Shown here piece after piece: positions 25,987 through 34,700 of a DNA stretch of 64,000 nt (within the stretch, counting starts at the first letter, position 1; the number at the start of each line of letters is the position of its first letter). The translations under genes and the position numbers were made by a program. This DNA is from Sphingomonas koreensis (lineage in GTDB: Bacteria; Pseudomonadota; Alphaproteobacteria; Sphingomonadales; Sphingomonadaceae), in assembly GCA_006438735.1 (NCBI GenBank), contig RCZF01000001.1, positions 434,001-498,000 of the forward strand, written 5' to 3'. The notes under the pieces were generated by a model, which was given only the letters and a program-made list of their open reading frames with translations, had not been told where the DNA came from and did no database searches.

Positions 25987-27002
25987 TGCCTCACGACGGC
26001 GGGCGGGTGGACGACAGTGTTCGCGCCGAAGCCCAGGATTGGCTGAATCGATTGCGGTCGTCGGGCGCCACCGAGCAAGCGGCCTTCGAACAATGGTATT
26101 CGGCCGACGAAGCGCACGCCGACGCCTACGACCAGCTGCTCGACAATTGGGACGACACAGCGCTCGTCGCCAATACACCGAGCGGCCGGTCGCGGCGATC
26201 GCGGCATCGGGGACGTGTCGCTGTTCCGCGCACTTCCTATTTGCTGGCGGTCGCAGCGGCGATGGTCCTGGTCGTGCTTGCGGGCTGGGGCACCTATCAA
26301 CGATGGTTCGTCAGCGCCGACCACCGCGCGCCGGTTGAATTCGCGACGCGGGTGGGGGAGATCCGAGCCTTTACCTTGCCCGACGGTTCACGGATCACAC
26401 TCGACACCGACAGCGCGCTCCACACAATGTACGGTGCCGACGAGCGGCGGCTGGTGCTTAAGCGCGGGCGGGCTCGGTTCGACGTCGCGCACGACGCGGC
26501 GCGTCCGTTCGTCGTGACCGCCAACGGAACCGTGGTGATTGCGCATGGCACGCTGTTCGATGTGCAGATGAGCGGTAGCCAGGTCGCCGTCGGCTTGCTG
26601 CGTGGATCGGTCGAGGTTCGCGAGGCGCCTGATCCCGGGCCAGGGAGGCACGACAGCCGTCAGAAGCTGGCGCCGGGGCAGGGGATTGTCGTGCGTAGCC
26701 GACAACCCTTGTCGTCACCGCAGCCACTGCGCGCGGCCGAGACTCGCTGGCCTTCGGGCATGCTCTCGTTCGAGGACGCTCCACTCGCCGAGGTGGTCGC
26801 CGCCGCCAATCGCTATAATGCAACCAAGATCATAATTCGCGCGCCGGCCGCCAACAGCTTGCGTTTTACCGGCACGTTCCGCGCGACCGATCCCGTCGGC
26901 TTCGTGCGCATGCTGACGGCCACATTTGGTCTGACGGAAGCGCGCGACGCGAGCGGCAACTACGTGCTCACCATGCCAGCCGCGCCGCCTCCGGCACGCT
27001 GA
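25986..27002 (+). CDS. FecR-type anti-sigma regulator
   Basis: 338 residues. The N-terminal cytoplasmic domain (AQDWLNRLRSSGATEQAAFEQWYSADEAHADAY, the sigma-binding DUF4880-like part) is followed by one membrane helix (YLLAVAAAMVLVVLAGW, residues ~80-96). The periplasmic FecR domain carries TLPDGSRITLDTDSALH and NGTVVIAHGTLFDV. A C-terminal domain (DAPLAEVVAAANRYNATKI) should contact the receptor's signalling domain. Start codon overlaps the sigma factor stop. Confidence 0.9.
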   Translation: MPHDGGRVDDSVRAEAQDWLNRLRSSGATEQAAFEQWYSADEAHADAYDQLLDNWDDTALVANTPSGRSRRSRHRGRVAVPRTSYLLAVAAAMVLVVLAGWGTYQRWFVSADHRAPVEFATRVGEIRAFTLPDGSRITLDTDSALHTMYGADERRLVLKRGRARFDVAHDAARPFVVTANGTVVIAHGTLFDVQMSGSQVAVGLLRGSVEVREAPDPGPGRHDSRQKLAPGQGIVVRSRQPLSSPQPLRAAETRWPSGMLSFEDAPLAEVVAAANRYNATKIIIRAPAANSLRFTGTFRATDPVGFVRMLTATFGLTEARDASGNYVLTMPAAPPPAR

Positions 27003-27086
27003 ATTTTTTTCCCAGGGTAATCGGCGCCTCGACCGTCAACGCCCCTGAACGACGCCGCTTCGTGCGTCGACTTGGGGAGGTTATAT

Positions 27087-30035
27087 ATGGCGGACAGACG
27101 TTTTGGCGCGCTGGCGACACTCGTACCCGCGAGCGCGATCTTGCTGGCTTTGACGATGCCTGTGGCAATGGCGCGGGGTGCCGATCAGCAAGAATATCAC
27201 CTGCCGGCGCAGCCGCTCGCTGCTTCGCTGCGCGCGGTCGCGCTGACATCGGGCCGCAGCATCATCGCTCCGGCGCGGCTCGTCGACGGCAAGCTCGCTC
27301 CAGCACTCGACGGATCGTTTAATAGTGATGCTGCGGTAGCCGCGTTGCTGAAGGGATCGGGACTGCACGATCGCGCGGTGGCCGGGGGTCTTGTCATCGA
27401 ACCCGACGAGGCATCGGCATCGCTCGACGCCGGACAGGCCGACCGGGCGCCGGCGGGATCGGACATCGTCGTCACCGGCACCCGAATTCGCGGCGCCAAG
27501 CCGGCAGGCTCCGAACTAATAACGATCGACCGTGTCGCGATCGAACGCAGCGGTTACGCCACGACCGAGCAGCTCCTGCAGTCGCTGCCGCAGAATTTCG
27601 GCGGCGGCCCCAACGCGGTCTCGATCGGCATTTCGCAGCGGGGCGGCGTGGCCAATAACATTGGCGCGGGCGCGAGCATCAATCTGCGCGGGCTCGGCGC
27701 AGAATCGACGCTCGTACTGGTCGACGGCAATCGCCTCGCGCTGGGCGGGGTAGGGGGCTATTTCGCCGACCTGTCGCTGATTCCGTCGTCGGCGATCGAA
27801 CGCGTCGAAATCCTCCCCGACGGGGCATCCGCGCTTTATGGTTCGGACGCGGTCGCCGGCGTCGTTAATGTCCGGCTGCGCGACGATATCCACGGCGCCG
27901 AGTCGCGCCTCCGCTACGGCTTTGCCGATGGAATGGATGAGGTTCAAGCGAGCCAGCTGGTGGGGCTGCGCTGGCGTGGCGGCCATGCGGCGATCGGCTA
28001 TGAGTATCTGCACAACAGCGGGCTTGCGGCGTCGGATCGCCCGTATGCGACCGAAAATCTGACCGCGTTCGGCGGCCCGGATTATCGCCGCAATTTCGGC
28101 AATCCCGGGACGATTATCGCCGCGAACGGCGTGTCCTATGCGATACCGACGGGGCAGGACGGGAGGGCGCTCGTGCCGTCCGATTTCGCGGCGGGAACCG
28201 CCAACCTGCACGACGCGCGCACAGACACCGATCTTCTCCCGGCAGTTCGTCGTCATGCGGTCTACGCCGCGGGCGAGCAGGCGCTTGCGTCGTCGCTCAT
28301 ATGGCGGGTCGAAGGACTTTACGCCGACCGGCGATCGTCGTTGCGAACGCTGCCGATCGAGTCGGGCGCCTATGTCTCGCCGGCCAATCCCTTCTACGTC
28401 GACCCGAGCGACAGCGGTCAACCGGTCACCGTCGATTATGACTTCACCCCCGATCTCGGCCCACAGACGCTGGCGGCGCATGTCACGAGCTATAATCTGG
28501 CGTCGAACCTGACGCTCGCCACAGGCGCTTGGCAGATCGACCTTCACGGCAATTACGGCAGCCAGGACGAACGGCTGGTCGAACGAAACCTGCCCAATCT
28601 TGCCCGGCTGGCGACCGCGCTCGCTGACCCCGACCCAGCAACCGCGTACAATGTGTTTGGCGACGGCAGCGTCACCAATCGCGCGACGATCGATACGATC
28701 CGCGGCTCGACCTCGACTGCCGGGAAGTTTCGTCTGTGGTCGACCGGGGTGAAGCTCGATGGCCCGCTGCTGCGCCTTCCCGCTGGCGCGCTGCGCATCG
28801 CGCTTGGCGGCGAGTACCGCCATGAATTTTATGCTTATGACACGATCGACGATGAATATTACGATCAGCCGACGCCGTTCGGCCTGGCCGGGTTCCCGAT
28901 CGAGCGATCGATCCTCGCCGGTTATGCCGAGCTGGCGGTTCCCCTAGTCGGCGCGGCGCAGCATGCGCCGGGCATCCACCGCCTCGACATCTCGCTGGCC
29001 GGCCGGGTCGAGCGCTACAGCGATGTCGGCACGACAACGAACCCGCGTCTCGGTATCGACTGGATGCCAATGGACGGCGTCACGCTGCGCGGCACGATCG
29101 GTACATCGTTTCGCGCTCCCGGATTCGACAGCCTGCGAACGGGGCCGGGGGCAAGCGTTTATGCGCCGCTTCCTGTCGTCGATCCCCGCGCGGCAACCGG
29201 GACGACCAACGCGCTCATTCTGCTCGGCAACAATCCCGCGATTGGCCCAGAGAAGGCCAGAACCTGGACTGCTGGCATTGATTTCCGGCCCGACCAGCTT
29301 CCCGGTCTGACCGCGACCTTCACTTACTATGACATCCTCTATCGCGATCGCATCCAGCCGCCCGGCGGCGCATACCTGCAGTTTTTGGCCAATCGTGCGC
29401 TCTATGCGCCGGTTATTACCGACAACCCCGATCCATCAATCGTCGCCAGCTATTATGCCGAACCTGGCTTCACCAACCCATACAACATTCCGGCGGCGCA
29501 GGTTGGGGCGATCATCGACGCGAGGACGGCCAATCTTGCCGCGCTCAAGCAGCAGGGGGTAGATTTTGATCTCGGATACGAGGCGACTCATGGGGACTGG
29601 TCGTTTGGCGTCGGTGTTAGCGGCTCGTATGTATTCCATATCCGCCAGAAACTCATTGCCACTGCGCCTTCGATCGACCTCGTCTCGTCGATCGGGTCGC
29701 CAACGGATCTGCGATTGCGCGGCCGCCTGACGGCAACATTTGGCAGGGTTGATCTGGCGAGCTTCGTCAATTTTTCCGACGGCTATTTCAACAATGCGGT
29801 GAGCCCAGTCGAAGAGGTCGACAATTTCACCACGATCGACCTGCATGCAGGTTTCACGCCGAATTTTGGCGGACCGCTCGCGGGAGTCCGGTTCTCTGTC
29901 GATGTGAGCAACCTGCTTGGTCGAACACCCCCTTATGTGAACAACGCCACCAACATTTCGGCGATCGGCTTCGATCCCGACCAGGCGAGTCCCGTCGGCC
30001 GAATGGTTTCGTTTCAGCTGGCGAAGGCGTGGTGA
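27087..30035 (+). CDS. TonB-dependent receptor with STN signalling domain
   Basis: 982 residues. The signal peptide ends near MARGA. Residues ~35-105 form a STN (secretin/TonB short N-terminal) domain, EYHLPAQPLAASLRAVALTSGRS. The plug domain starts at DIVVTGTRIRGA and contains NLRGLGAESTLVLVDGNRLA, then ERVEILPDGASALYGSDAVAGVVN. The rest is a beta barrel ending in the aromatic W typical of outer-membrane proteins. ATG 27087 has GGGGAGG 6 nt upstream. The STN domain ties it to the upstream FecR and sigma factor; the downstream isopeptidase points to lasso peptide uptake or sensing. Confidence 0.93.
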   Translation: MADRRFGALATLVPASAILLALTMPVAMARGADQQEYHLPAQPLAASLRAVALTSGRSIIAPARLVDGKLAPALDGSFNSDAAVAALLKGSGLHDRAVAGGLVIEPDEASASLDAGQADRAPAGSDIVVTGTRIRGAKPAGSELITIDRVAIERSGYATTEQLLQSLPQNFGGGPNAVSIGISQRGGVANNIGAGASINLRGLGAESTLVLVDGNRLALGGVGGYFADLSLIPSSAIERVEILPDGASALYGSDAVAGVVNVRLRDDIHGAESRLRYGFADGMDEVQASQLVGLRWRGGHAAIGYEYLHNSGLAASDRPYATENLTAFGGPDYRRNFGNPGTIIAANGVSYAIPTGQDGRALVPSDFAAGTANLHDARTDTDLLPAVRRHAVYAAGEQALASSLIWRVEGLYADRRSSLRTLPIESGAYVSPANPFYVDPSDSGQPVTVDYDFTPDLGPQTLAAHVTSYNLASNLTLATGAWQIDLHGNYGSQDERLVERNLPNLARLATALADPDPATAYNVFGDGSVTNRATIDTIRGSTSTAGKFRLWSTGVKLDGPLLRLPAGALRIALGGEYRHEFYAYDTIDDEYYDQPTPFGLAGFPIERSILAGYAELAVPLVGAAQHAPGIHRLDISLAGRVERYSDVGTTTNPRLGIDWMPMDGVTLRGTIGTSFRAPGFDSLRTGPGASVYAPLPVVDPRAATGTTNALILLGNNPAIGPEKARTWTAGIDFRPDQLPGLTATFTYYDILYRDRIQPPGGAYLQFLANRALYAPVITDNPDPSIVASYYAEPGFTNPYNIPAAQVGAIIDARTANLAALKQQGVDFDLGYEATHGDWSFGVGVSGSYVFHIRQKLIATAPSIDLVSSIGSPTDLRLRGRLTATFGRVDLASFVNFSDGYFNNAVSPVEEVDNFTTIDLHAGFTPNFGGPLAGVRFSVDVSNLLGRTPPYVNNATNISAIGFDPDQASPVGRMVSFQLAKAW

Positions 30036-32068
30036 GCGCTGTCATACTCGCCGCGCTGCTTGCCGCAGGCGCTTCAACCGAGCCGCCGGTCTCGATCCGC
30101 GATCTCATCGAGATGACCGACCTATCGAGTCCGTCGATCTCCTCTGACGGCAAAATGGTCGCTTTTCGCGAGGAAACCGGGTCGATCGAGCACAACGATT
30201 ATAATCTCGGTTGGTACGTCGTTCCCGTCGATGGCAACGCGCCACCGAGGCGGATCGCCGGCGCGGGCGAAGGCTATCATGCGAGCGGCGCCTTCTTGGC
30301 AGCGCCAGTTGCTTGGACCGCGGCTTCGACGGCGATCATCTTCTCCGCGATCATTGATGGACAAGTGCAGCTGTGGCGAGCGCGGGTCGATGGCAGCAAC
30401 ACAGAGCAGATTACGCATGAAGCCGGCAATGTAAGGGATTTCCGAGTTGGGCCCGACGGGGTCAGTGTCACATATACGACGGGCGCCCCCCGCGACGAGA
30501 TCGCTCGCGAAGAACAGCGAGAATATGATCAAGGCGTGCTGATCGACCGGCATGTCGACCCGGCGCGCAATCTCTACCGGGATGGACGAATCGACGGTCG
30601 TTGGGCCAGCACGCGGCTGACCGGCGTGTGGTTCACCCAGGGCGGGCTGTTCTCTAACCGCGACGCGGTCTTTCATACGCTCGACCTTACGACACTGATC
30701 GAGCGTCCGGCTACGGCAGTGGAGCGGTCGTTGGTCCAACCGCCAGCGCAATCGTTCGATATGCTCGGCGATCAGCAAGTCATCGCCCGAGCGGATTCGG
30801 GTGACAGTCGCGGCGCGGCGATGATCCTCAGCCGCGATGGCAAGGGGCAAATCGTCGTTTCGCGCACCGGCTCGCTCATCGATGCGGTCGTTTGTCAGCA
30901 GTGCCAGGCTGAAGCAGCGGTCACGGTCAGCTGGCAGCAGAACGCTGACCGGGTGCTGGTCATGACGACCGACGACGCGGGCGGGGATACGCTGCATCTC
31001 TGGGACGTTGCCAGCAACCATGTCCAAACCTTGATGGTCGGCGACGGCTTGCTCAACGGCAGCAAGATTGGCGATCAGGGCTGCGCCATTGGCGGGGCGA
31101 CGGTTGTCTGCGTCGCTGCCAGCGCTAACGTCCCGCCCCATCTCATCGCGATCGATATCGGGAGTGGCGCAGTCAAGACGCTCGCTGATCCCAACCGAGG
31201 GCTGATCCGGCCGGGACAACCGACGGTCCGCACCCTTCGCTGGAGCGATCGTGCTGGCCACCACTTCAGTGGCGCGCTGATTGCACCGGTGGCCCAAGAC
31301 GGGGCCGTACCGCTGTTCGTTACTTATTACTCCTGTGGCGGTTATCTTCGCGGTGGGACTGGCGAGGAATATCCGCTTCGACAGTTCGCCGAGAAGGGTA
31401 TCGCTGCTCTGTGTATCAATCGTGCGTCGGGGATCCCCGGCTTTCACGACCAGACAATCGACTACCGCGTCGCGCTGTCGGGAATTGAGGCGATCATCGA
31501 TCAGCTCGCGGCCAAACGCGTCGTCGATCGCCGCCGTATCGGCATCGGCGGTATCAGTTTCGGTGGGGAAGTTGCACTTTGGGCGGCGATCCATTCCCGG
31601 CTATTCTCGGCTCTGTCGCTCGCGACATCGAACACCACGCCCACCTTTTACTGGTTCAATGCGCTGCCCGGGCGCGACGCGCCGGAGATACTGCGTCGAT
31701 CATTCCGGCTTGGCTCGCCCGATCGTGATCCGGGAAGTTGGAGACGCTTTTCGGCGGCCGGCAACGCCGATCGGCTCCGAGCGCCCGTATTGATGCAGGA
31801 ACCCGAAGAGGAATATCGCGTCAACGTCGAGCTAGCTGCAAGGCTCGGAGAACATCACGTTCCCGTCGAACTCTGGGCGTTCCCTGAAGAGTCCCATATC
31901 AAATACCAGCCGCGCCACCGGCTTGCCGCCGCCAATCGCTATCTCGACTGGTTTCGCTACTGGCTGCTGGATTACGTCGATCATAATCCAACGAAGACGG
32001 CGCAATATCAGCGGTGGCGTGCCTTCAGCCTCCGCCCTGGCTGGCATGATGCAGACGCTAGCAATTAG
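30032..32068 (+). CDS. Lasso peptide isopeptidase (Atxe2-like prolyl oligopeptidase family)
   Basis: 678 residues from a GTG overlapping the receptor stop (GTGA). The N-terminal signal (VILAALLAAGAST) is followed by a beta-propeller-like region. A C-terminal S9 peptidase domain carries the nucleophile GIGGISFGGEVALW and the catalytic His in PEESHIKYQP. The VTYYSCGGYLRGGTGEEYPLRQFAEKGIAALCIN segment (landmark) is characteristic of the lasso isopeptidases. These enzymes hydrolyse the isopeptide bond of the macrolactam and linearise the threaded peptide. Its stop overlaps the convergent C gene stop by 3 nt. Confidence 0.92.
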   Translation: MSAVILAALLAAGASTEPPVSIRDLIEMTDLSSPSISSDGKMVAFREETGSIEHNDYNLGWYVVPVDGNAPPRRIAGAGEGYHASGAFLAAPVAWTAASTAIIFSAIIDGQVQLWRARVDGSNTEQITHEAGNVRDFRVGPDGVSVTYTTGAPRDEIAREEQREYDQGVLIDRHVDPARNLYRDGRIDGRWASTRLTGVWFTQGGLFSNRDAVFHTLDLTTLIERPATAVERSLVQPPAQSFDMLGDQQVIARADSGDSRGAAMILSRDGKGQIVVSRTGSLIDAVVCQQCQAEAAVTVSWQQNADRVLVMTTDDAGGDTLHLWDVASNHVQTLMVGDGLLNGSKIGDQGCAIGGATVVCVAASANVPPHLIAIDIGSGAVKTLADPNRGLIRPGQPTVRTLRWSDRAGHHFSGALIAPVAQDGAVPLFVTYYSCGGYLRGGTGEEYPLRQFAEKGIAALCINRASGIPGFHDQTIDYRVALSGIEAIIDQLAAKRVVDRRRIGIGGISFGGEVALWAAIHSRLFSALSLATSNTTPTFYWFNALPGRDAPEILRRSFRLGSPDRDPGSWRRFSAAGNADRLRAPVLMQEPEEEYRVNVELAARLGEHHVPVELWAFPEESHIKYQPRHRLAAANRYLDWFRYWLLDYVDHNPTKTAQYQRWRAFSLRPGWHDADASN

Positions 32069-33783
32069 GCACGCCACGCCCGTGCCCATATCTCGGTGTC
32101 GATAATCGGAAGCAGAAAATAGAATTGGTCGTCGGTCACGGGTCCTTCGTTTTGCAAATACATTTCGATTCTTGGGCGATCGAGCAAACCGAGCGAGGAA
32201 AGATAGCCCTCGAGCAAGAGCGAACCGAGGCGCTCTCGGTTGAGCCGAAAGCTTGCCGCGGCATAGCTGTTGATGCGCCCCTTGGTCTGTCGAGCAACGA
32301 TCGCCGGCGGTAAGTCGTGCGAAAACGCGTGCCTCGCGGCCGCTCGATCGCGCCCGCCGGCGACCCAAAGCCAGGTCGGGATGCGAAGACATTGCTCGAT
32401 CACCGGCTGAGCTAGCAATGGAAAGATCGAAGGGGCCACGCAATGCCGGCCATAGCCGTCGAGATGCGCCATCGCCGCCATGATCGAACGGATGTGAACC
32501 CGCTTCCCAGGAAGCGCGCGACGCGGTTCCTCAAGCCAGGGGTGAAAAAGCGGCGCAGCCGGCAGCGCATCCCGATTCAAGAAATCGCTCGCCCGTGGCC
32601 AGACCGGTCGGGGCGGTGGCCGGCAGGCCTGTCGGATTGCCATCCAGGCGGCGGCGGCGATCGACGCGCCATGGATGACGGCCACATCGCGGCACGTTCT
32701 CAGAAATGCGCGCCCGAGACCCGACTGACGCAGCCGGTCGGCTGCTGGCGCGGCCGACGCGAGCGAGCAAAACACATTGTCGCCCCCGGTTCCGCTGATG
32801 AATGCGGTCGCCGCGGTGTCGCGCCCGACCGCAATAAAGTGCTCCTCCCACGCCCTTAGGACGCCTGGCATTCCGGGCCGAGGCGATCTCACGCCCGGCG
32901 CCTGGAGGAGATTGACAGCCTCGTCAGGAAATCGCTCGATCAGCGCGAAGCCGAACCGCTCCGCAACCATCCGAGCATAAATGCGCTCGTCGCCCTCGGC
33001 TGCAGGCGCCACGAGGTTTATCGCTATAACCTCCTTTCCAGCAATCTTCATCGCAGCGGCAACAATCGACGAGTCGAGACCACCGGACAGCTCAAGCAGT
33101 GGGGACGGTACGTCGCGCGTCAGCGCCGTTACGGCGAGGACGACCGAAGCCCGGAGCGACGCCTCGATCTCGCGCGCGTCGCTGAGTTGTGGTCCCAAAG
33201 CAAACGACCAGGGCGACCAAACGCAAGAGCGCCGCGTGCGATCGCCGACCATCGTCGTGCAATCGCCAGCAAAAGGCTCGTCGACGCCCGCAAGCCCCGT
33301 ACGGCCGCCGCGCAAATGCGGAAACGCGAGGTGGTGAGCGACAAATGTATCGTCCAGCCTGATTGCGACGAGGTTCGCGTCGAGCAGCAAGTCGAGGTCG
33401 GATGCTACAAACCAATGTACGCCGCGGTTGACCCGGTAGGCATGAAGCTGTGCGGAAGGGGATCGCAATAGATCGACGTCGTCTGAAGGCTCCGAACCAC
33501 TCAGCAGAAGGAAGTCCCCCCAGCAGATCTCGAACAACCTGCGTCGATCCGGATCTGCGAAGGCCCGCTCAAGCGCTTCGCTCGTCGCTCGTGCGCTTCC
33601 CTGATACGCGCGCCCGATCAACAGCGCGCCACCGCCGATCTCCATGACTGGCATCGACGGTGCTGCCAAAAGACTGAAGTTCGGTCGGTCGACGCGCTGC
33701 GTCAGCATTGGAAGCATCGGGGCGATCGCTGCCGCAGTCGCGGCCGCATCGCGGCCGATGATGGCGAGGTAGGCGTCCGTCAT
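32065..33783 (-). CDS. Lasso peptide macrolactam synthetase (asparagine synthetase-like, C protein)
   Basis: 572 residues from ATG 33783, overlapping the B gene stop (ATGA). The N-terminal half resembles a degenerate glutamine amidotransferase domain. The C-terminal half is an asparagine synthetase-type ATPase with the pyrophosphate loop LELSGGLDSSIVAAAM and a later SGTGGDNVF. In lasso systems this enzyme adenylates the side chain of the ring Asp/Glu and joins it to the new N-terminus. The downstream segment IVARQTKGRINSYAAAS fits the family. Confidence 0.93.
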   Translation of the reverse strand: MTDAYLAIIGRDAAATAAAIAPMLPMLTQRVDRPNFSLLAAPSMPVMEIGGGALLIGRAYQGSARATSEALERAFADPDRRRLFEICWGDFLLLSGSEPSDDVDLLRSPSAQLHAYRVNRGVHWFVASDLDLLLDANLVAIRLDDTFVAHHLAFPHLRGGRTGLAGVDEPFAGDCTTMVGDRTRRSCVWSPWSFALGPQLSDAREIEASLRASVVLAVTALTRDVPSPLLELSGGLDSSIVAAAMKIAGKEVIAINLVAPAAEGDERIYARMVAERFGFALIERFPDEAVNLLQAPGVRSPRPGMPGVLRAWEEHFIAVGRDTAATAFISGTGGDNVFCSLASAAPAADRLRQSGLGRAFLRTCRDVAVIHGASIAAAAWMAIRQACRPPPRPVWPRASDFLNRDALPAAPLFHPWLEEPRRALPGKRVHIRSIMAAMAHLDGYGRHCVAPSIFPLLAQPVIEQCLRIPTWLWVAGGRDRAAARHAFSHDLPPAIVARQTKGRINSYAAASFRLNRERLGSLLLEGYLSSLGLLDRPRIEMYLQNEGPVTDDQFYFLLPIIDTEIWARAWRA

Positions 33784-34433
33784 ACGACGAAGATGGGCGA
33801 AAAGCGGCGCGCATGGTCGAGCGCGTCGTTGTGGACGATGTCGCCGACCTGCGCCCAACAGTGGGCTTGAAAGGGAGCTGCTACCACGCCAAAAACAAGG
33901 TGCGCGCTGAAGCCGCGACGCCTGATGAAGTTGAGCCAAGCAAGTGTGTCAGGGAGACAGCAACGGCTGAGTGGAACAAGGCTGCGAGCTCGCTCGAAGC
34001 GCGCTTCGAGTTCAACTAACGTCGCGCCGGTATCGTCGTTGAGGCCCTTCGGGGGGCGCAATCGCGCAAGCGTTCGTTCGAGTGGCCGGAGTCGAAGGCG
34101 CGCCCGCGCCGCCGCCGTCAGCCAGGCGATCTCCAACACATCATTCCAAGCCGCGCCCGTTCGGTCGCCTATTTCGTCGTGTAACGATCGGCGTGGAACC
34201 GGTAGCGAGGCCATTTCCTCGCGAGAACCGTCGATACCCACCAGGCCAAGGTCGATAAGTGGTTTGAGTTGGACGTCGGGAATGTCGTTTGTGCAGCTCC
34301 CGTGCAGGCTTGCCAGCAGAATGCCCGCTTCAACGTCGAGCTGCCAGTAGCGGTCGCGACGAATGTCGAGGACCAAGGTGCAGTCGTCGAACCGGCAGAA
34401 GCCGACGCCGCGGGCCAAGAAATAGTTGGACAT
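33780..34433 (-). CDS. Lasso peptide B protein (RRE plus transglutaminase-like leader peptidase)
   Basis: 217 residues from Met 34433. Residues ~1-75 resemble the leader-binding RRE/PqqD fold (FDDCTLVLDIRRDRYWQLD). The C-terminal part is the B2 cysteine protease with a catalytic triad: Cys in SRCCLPDTLAWLNFIRRRG, then His in FQAHCWAQVGD and Asp in the following HNDAL. It removes the precursor leader after the Thr(-2)-X site. The fused B1-B2 form is the usual proteobacterial type. Confidence 0.92.
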   Translation of the reverse strand: MSNYFLARGVGFCRFDDCTLVLDIRRDRYWQLDVEAGILLASLHGSCTNDIPDVQLKPLIDLGLVGIDGSREEMASLPVPRRSLHDEIGDRTGAAWNDVLEIAWLTAAARARLRLRPLERTLARLRPPKGLNDDTGATLVELEARFERARSLVPLSRCCLPDTLAWLNFIRRRGFSAHLVFGVVAAPFQAHCWAQVGDIVHNDALDHARRFSPIFVV

Positions 34434-34446
34434 GGTGCGAGCCAAA

Positions 34447-34472
34447 CGGGCGCACCCGTCAAGGTGCGCCCG
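34447..34472 (-). promoter_or_regulatory. Stem-loop between lasso precursor and B gene
   Basis: A perfect 10-bp stem, CGGGCGCACC and GGTGCGCCCG, with a 6-nt loop. It lies between the precursor stop (34482) and the B start (34433). There is no U tract, so it more likely protects or partly attenuates the transcript, favouring precursor over enzyme expression. Such hairpins are commonly placed here in lasso operons. Confidence 0.65.
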
Positions 34473-34481
34473 CAACGGCAA

Positions 34482-34592
34482 TCACTCGTCGGTGAGACCG
34501 GTGTGGAGTTGGGCAATGAAGCCCAGCTCGGGGACCGGTCCGACCGGGCCCTGGGTCTCGACGCTTACTGCGCCCAAATCGATGATATGCAT
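34482..34592 (-). CDS. Lasso peptide precursor (A), 36 residues
   Basis: Read directly from the DNA upstream of the B gene. AAGGAGAG precedes ATG 34592. The leader is residues 1-14 (MHIIDLGAVSVETQ), with Thr13 at position -2, the residue needed for B-protein cleavage. The core is residues 15-36: it begins GPVGPVPE and ends TGLTDE. Gly15 (core G1) and Glu22 (core E8) are placed for an 8-residue macrolactam ring, leaving a 14-residue tail. The acidic ending resembles the GLSDD/GGISDD ends of sphingomonad lasso peptides. By hand, the mature lasso form has a monoisotopic mass of about 2228.15 Da. The leader is short for the family. Confidence 0.85.
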   Translation of the reverse strand: MHIIDLGAVSVETQGPVGPVPELGFIAQLHTGLTDE

Positions 34593-34647
34593 CGTGGCTC
34601 TCCTTCTCGCCGCGGAATGCGGCTTGGGAAAGCTAAGTCAGGGTGCG

Positions 34648-34668
34648 GACTATTCGAATTTAATAGTC
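34648..34668. promoter_or_regulatory. Palindrome upstream of lasso precursor, candidate operator
   Basis: Inverted repeat GACTATT and AATAGTC with a 7-nt spacer, in a short AT-rich patch 56 bp before the precursor start and just behind the GntR gene. The position suits an operator overlapping the precursor promoter, bound by the adjacent GntR regulator. Binding is inferred. Confidence 0.5.
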
Positions 34669-34700
34669 GGAATATATTGCGAATGTTGGCGCCGCCGAGC

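Noticed and set aside
27516..28823. 435-residue frame antisense to the TonB receptor
   Set aside because: Composition of a shadow frame, no start context or motif.
30122..31594. 490-residue frame antisense to the isopeptidase
   Set aside because: Low-complexity Arg/Asp composition with no domain; the isopeptidase is certain.
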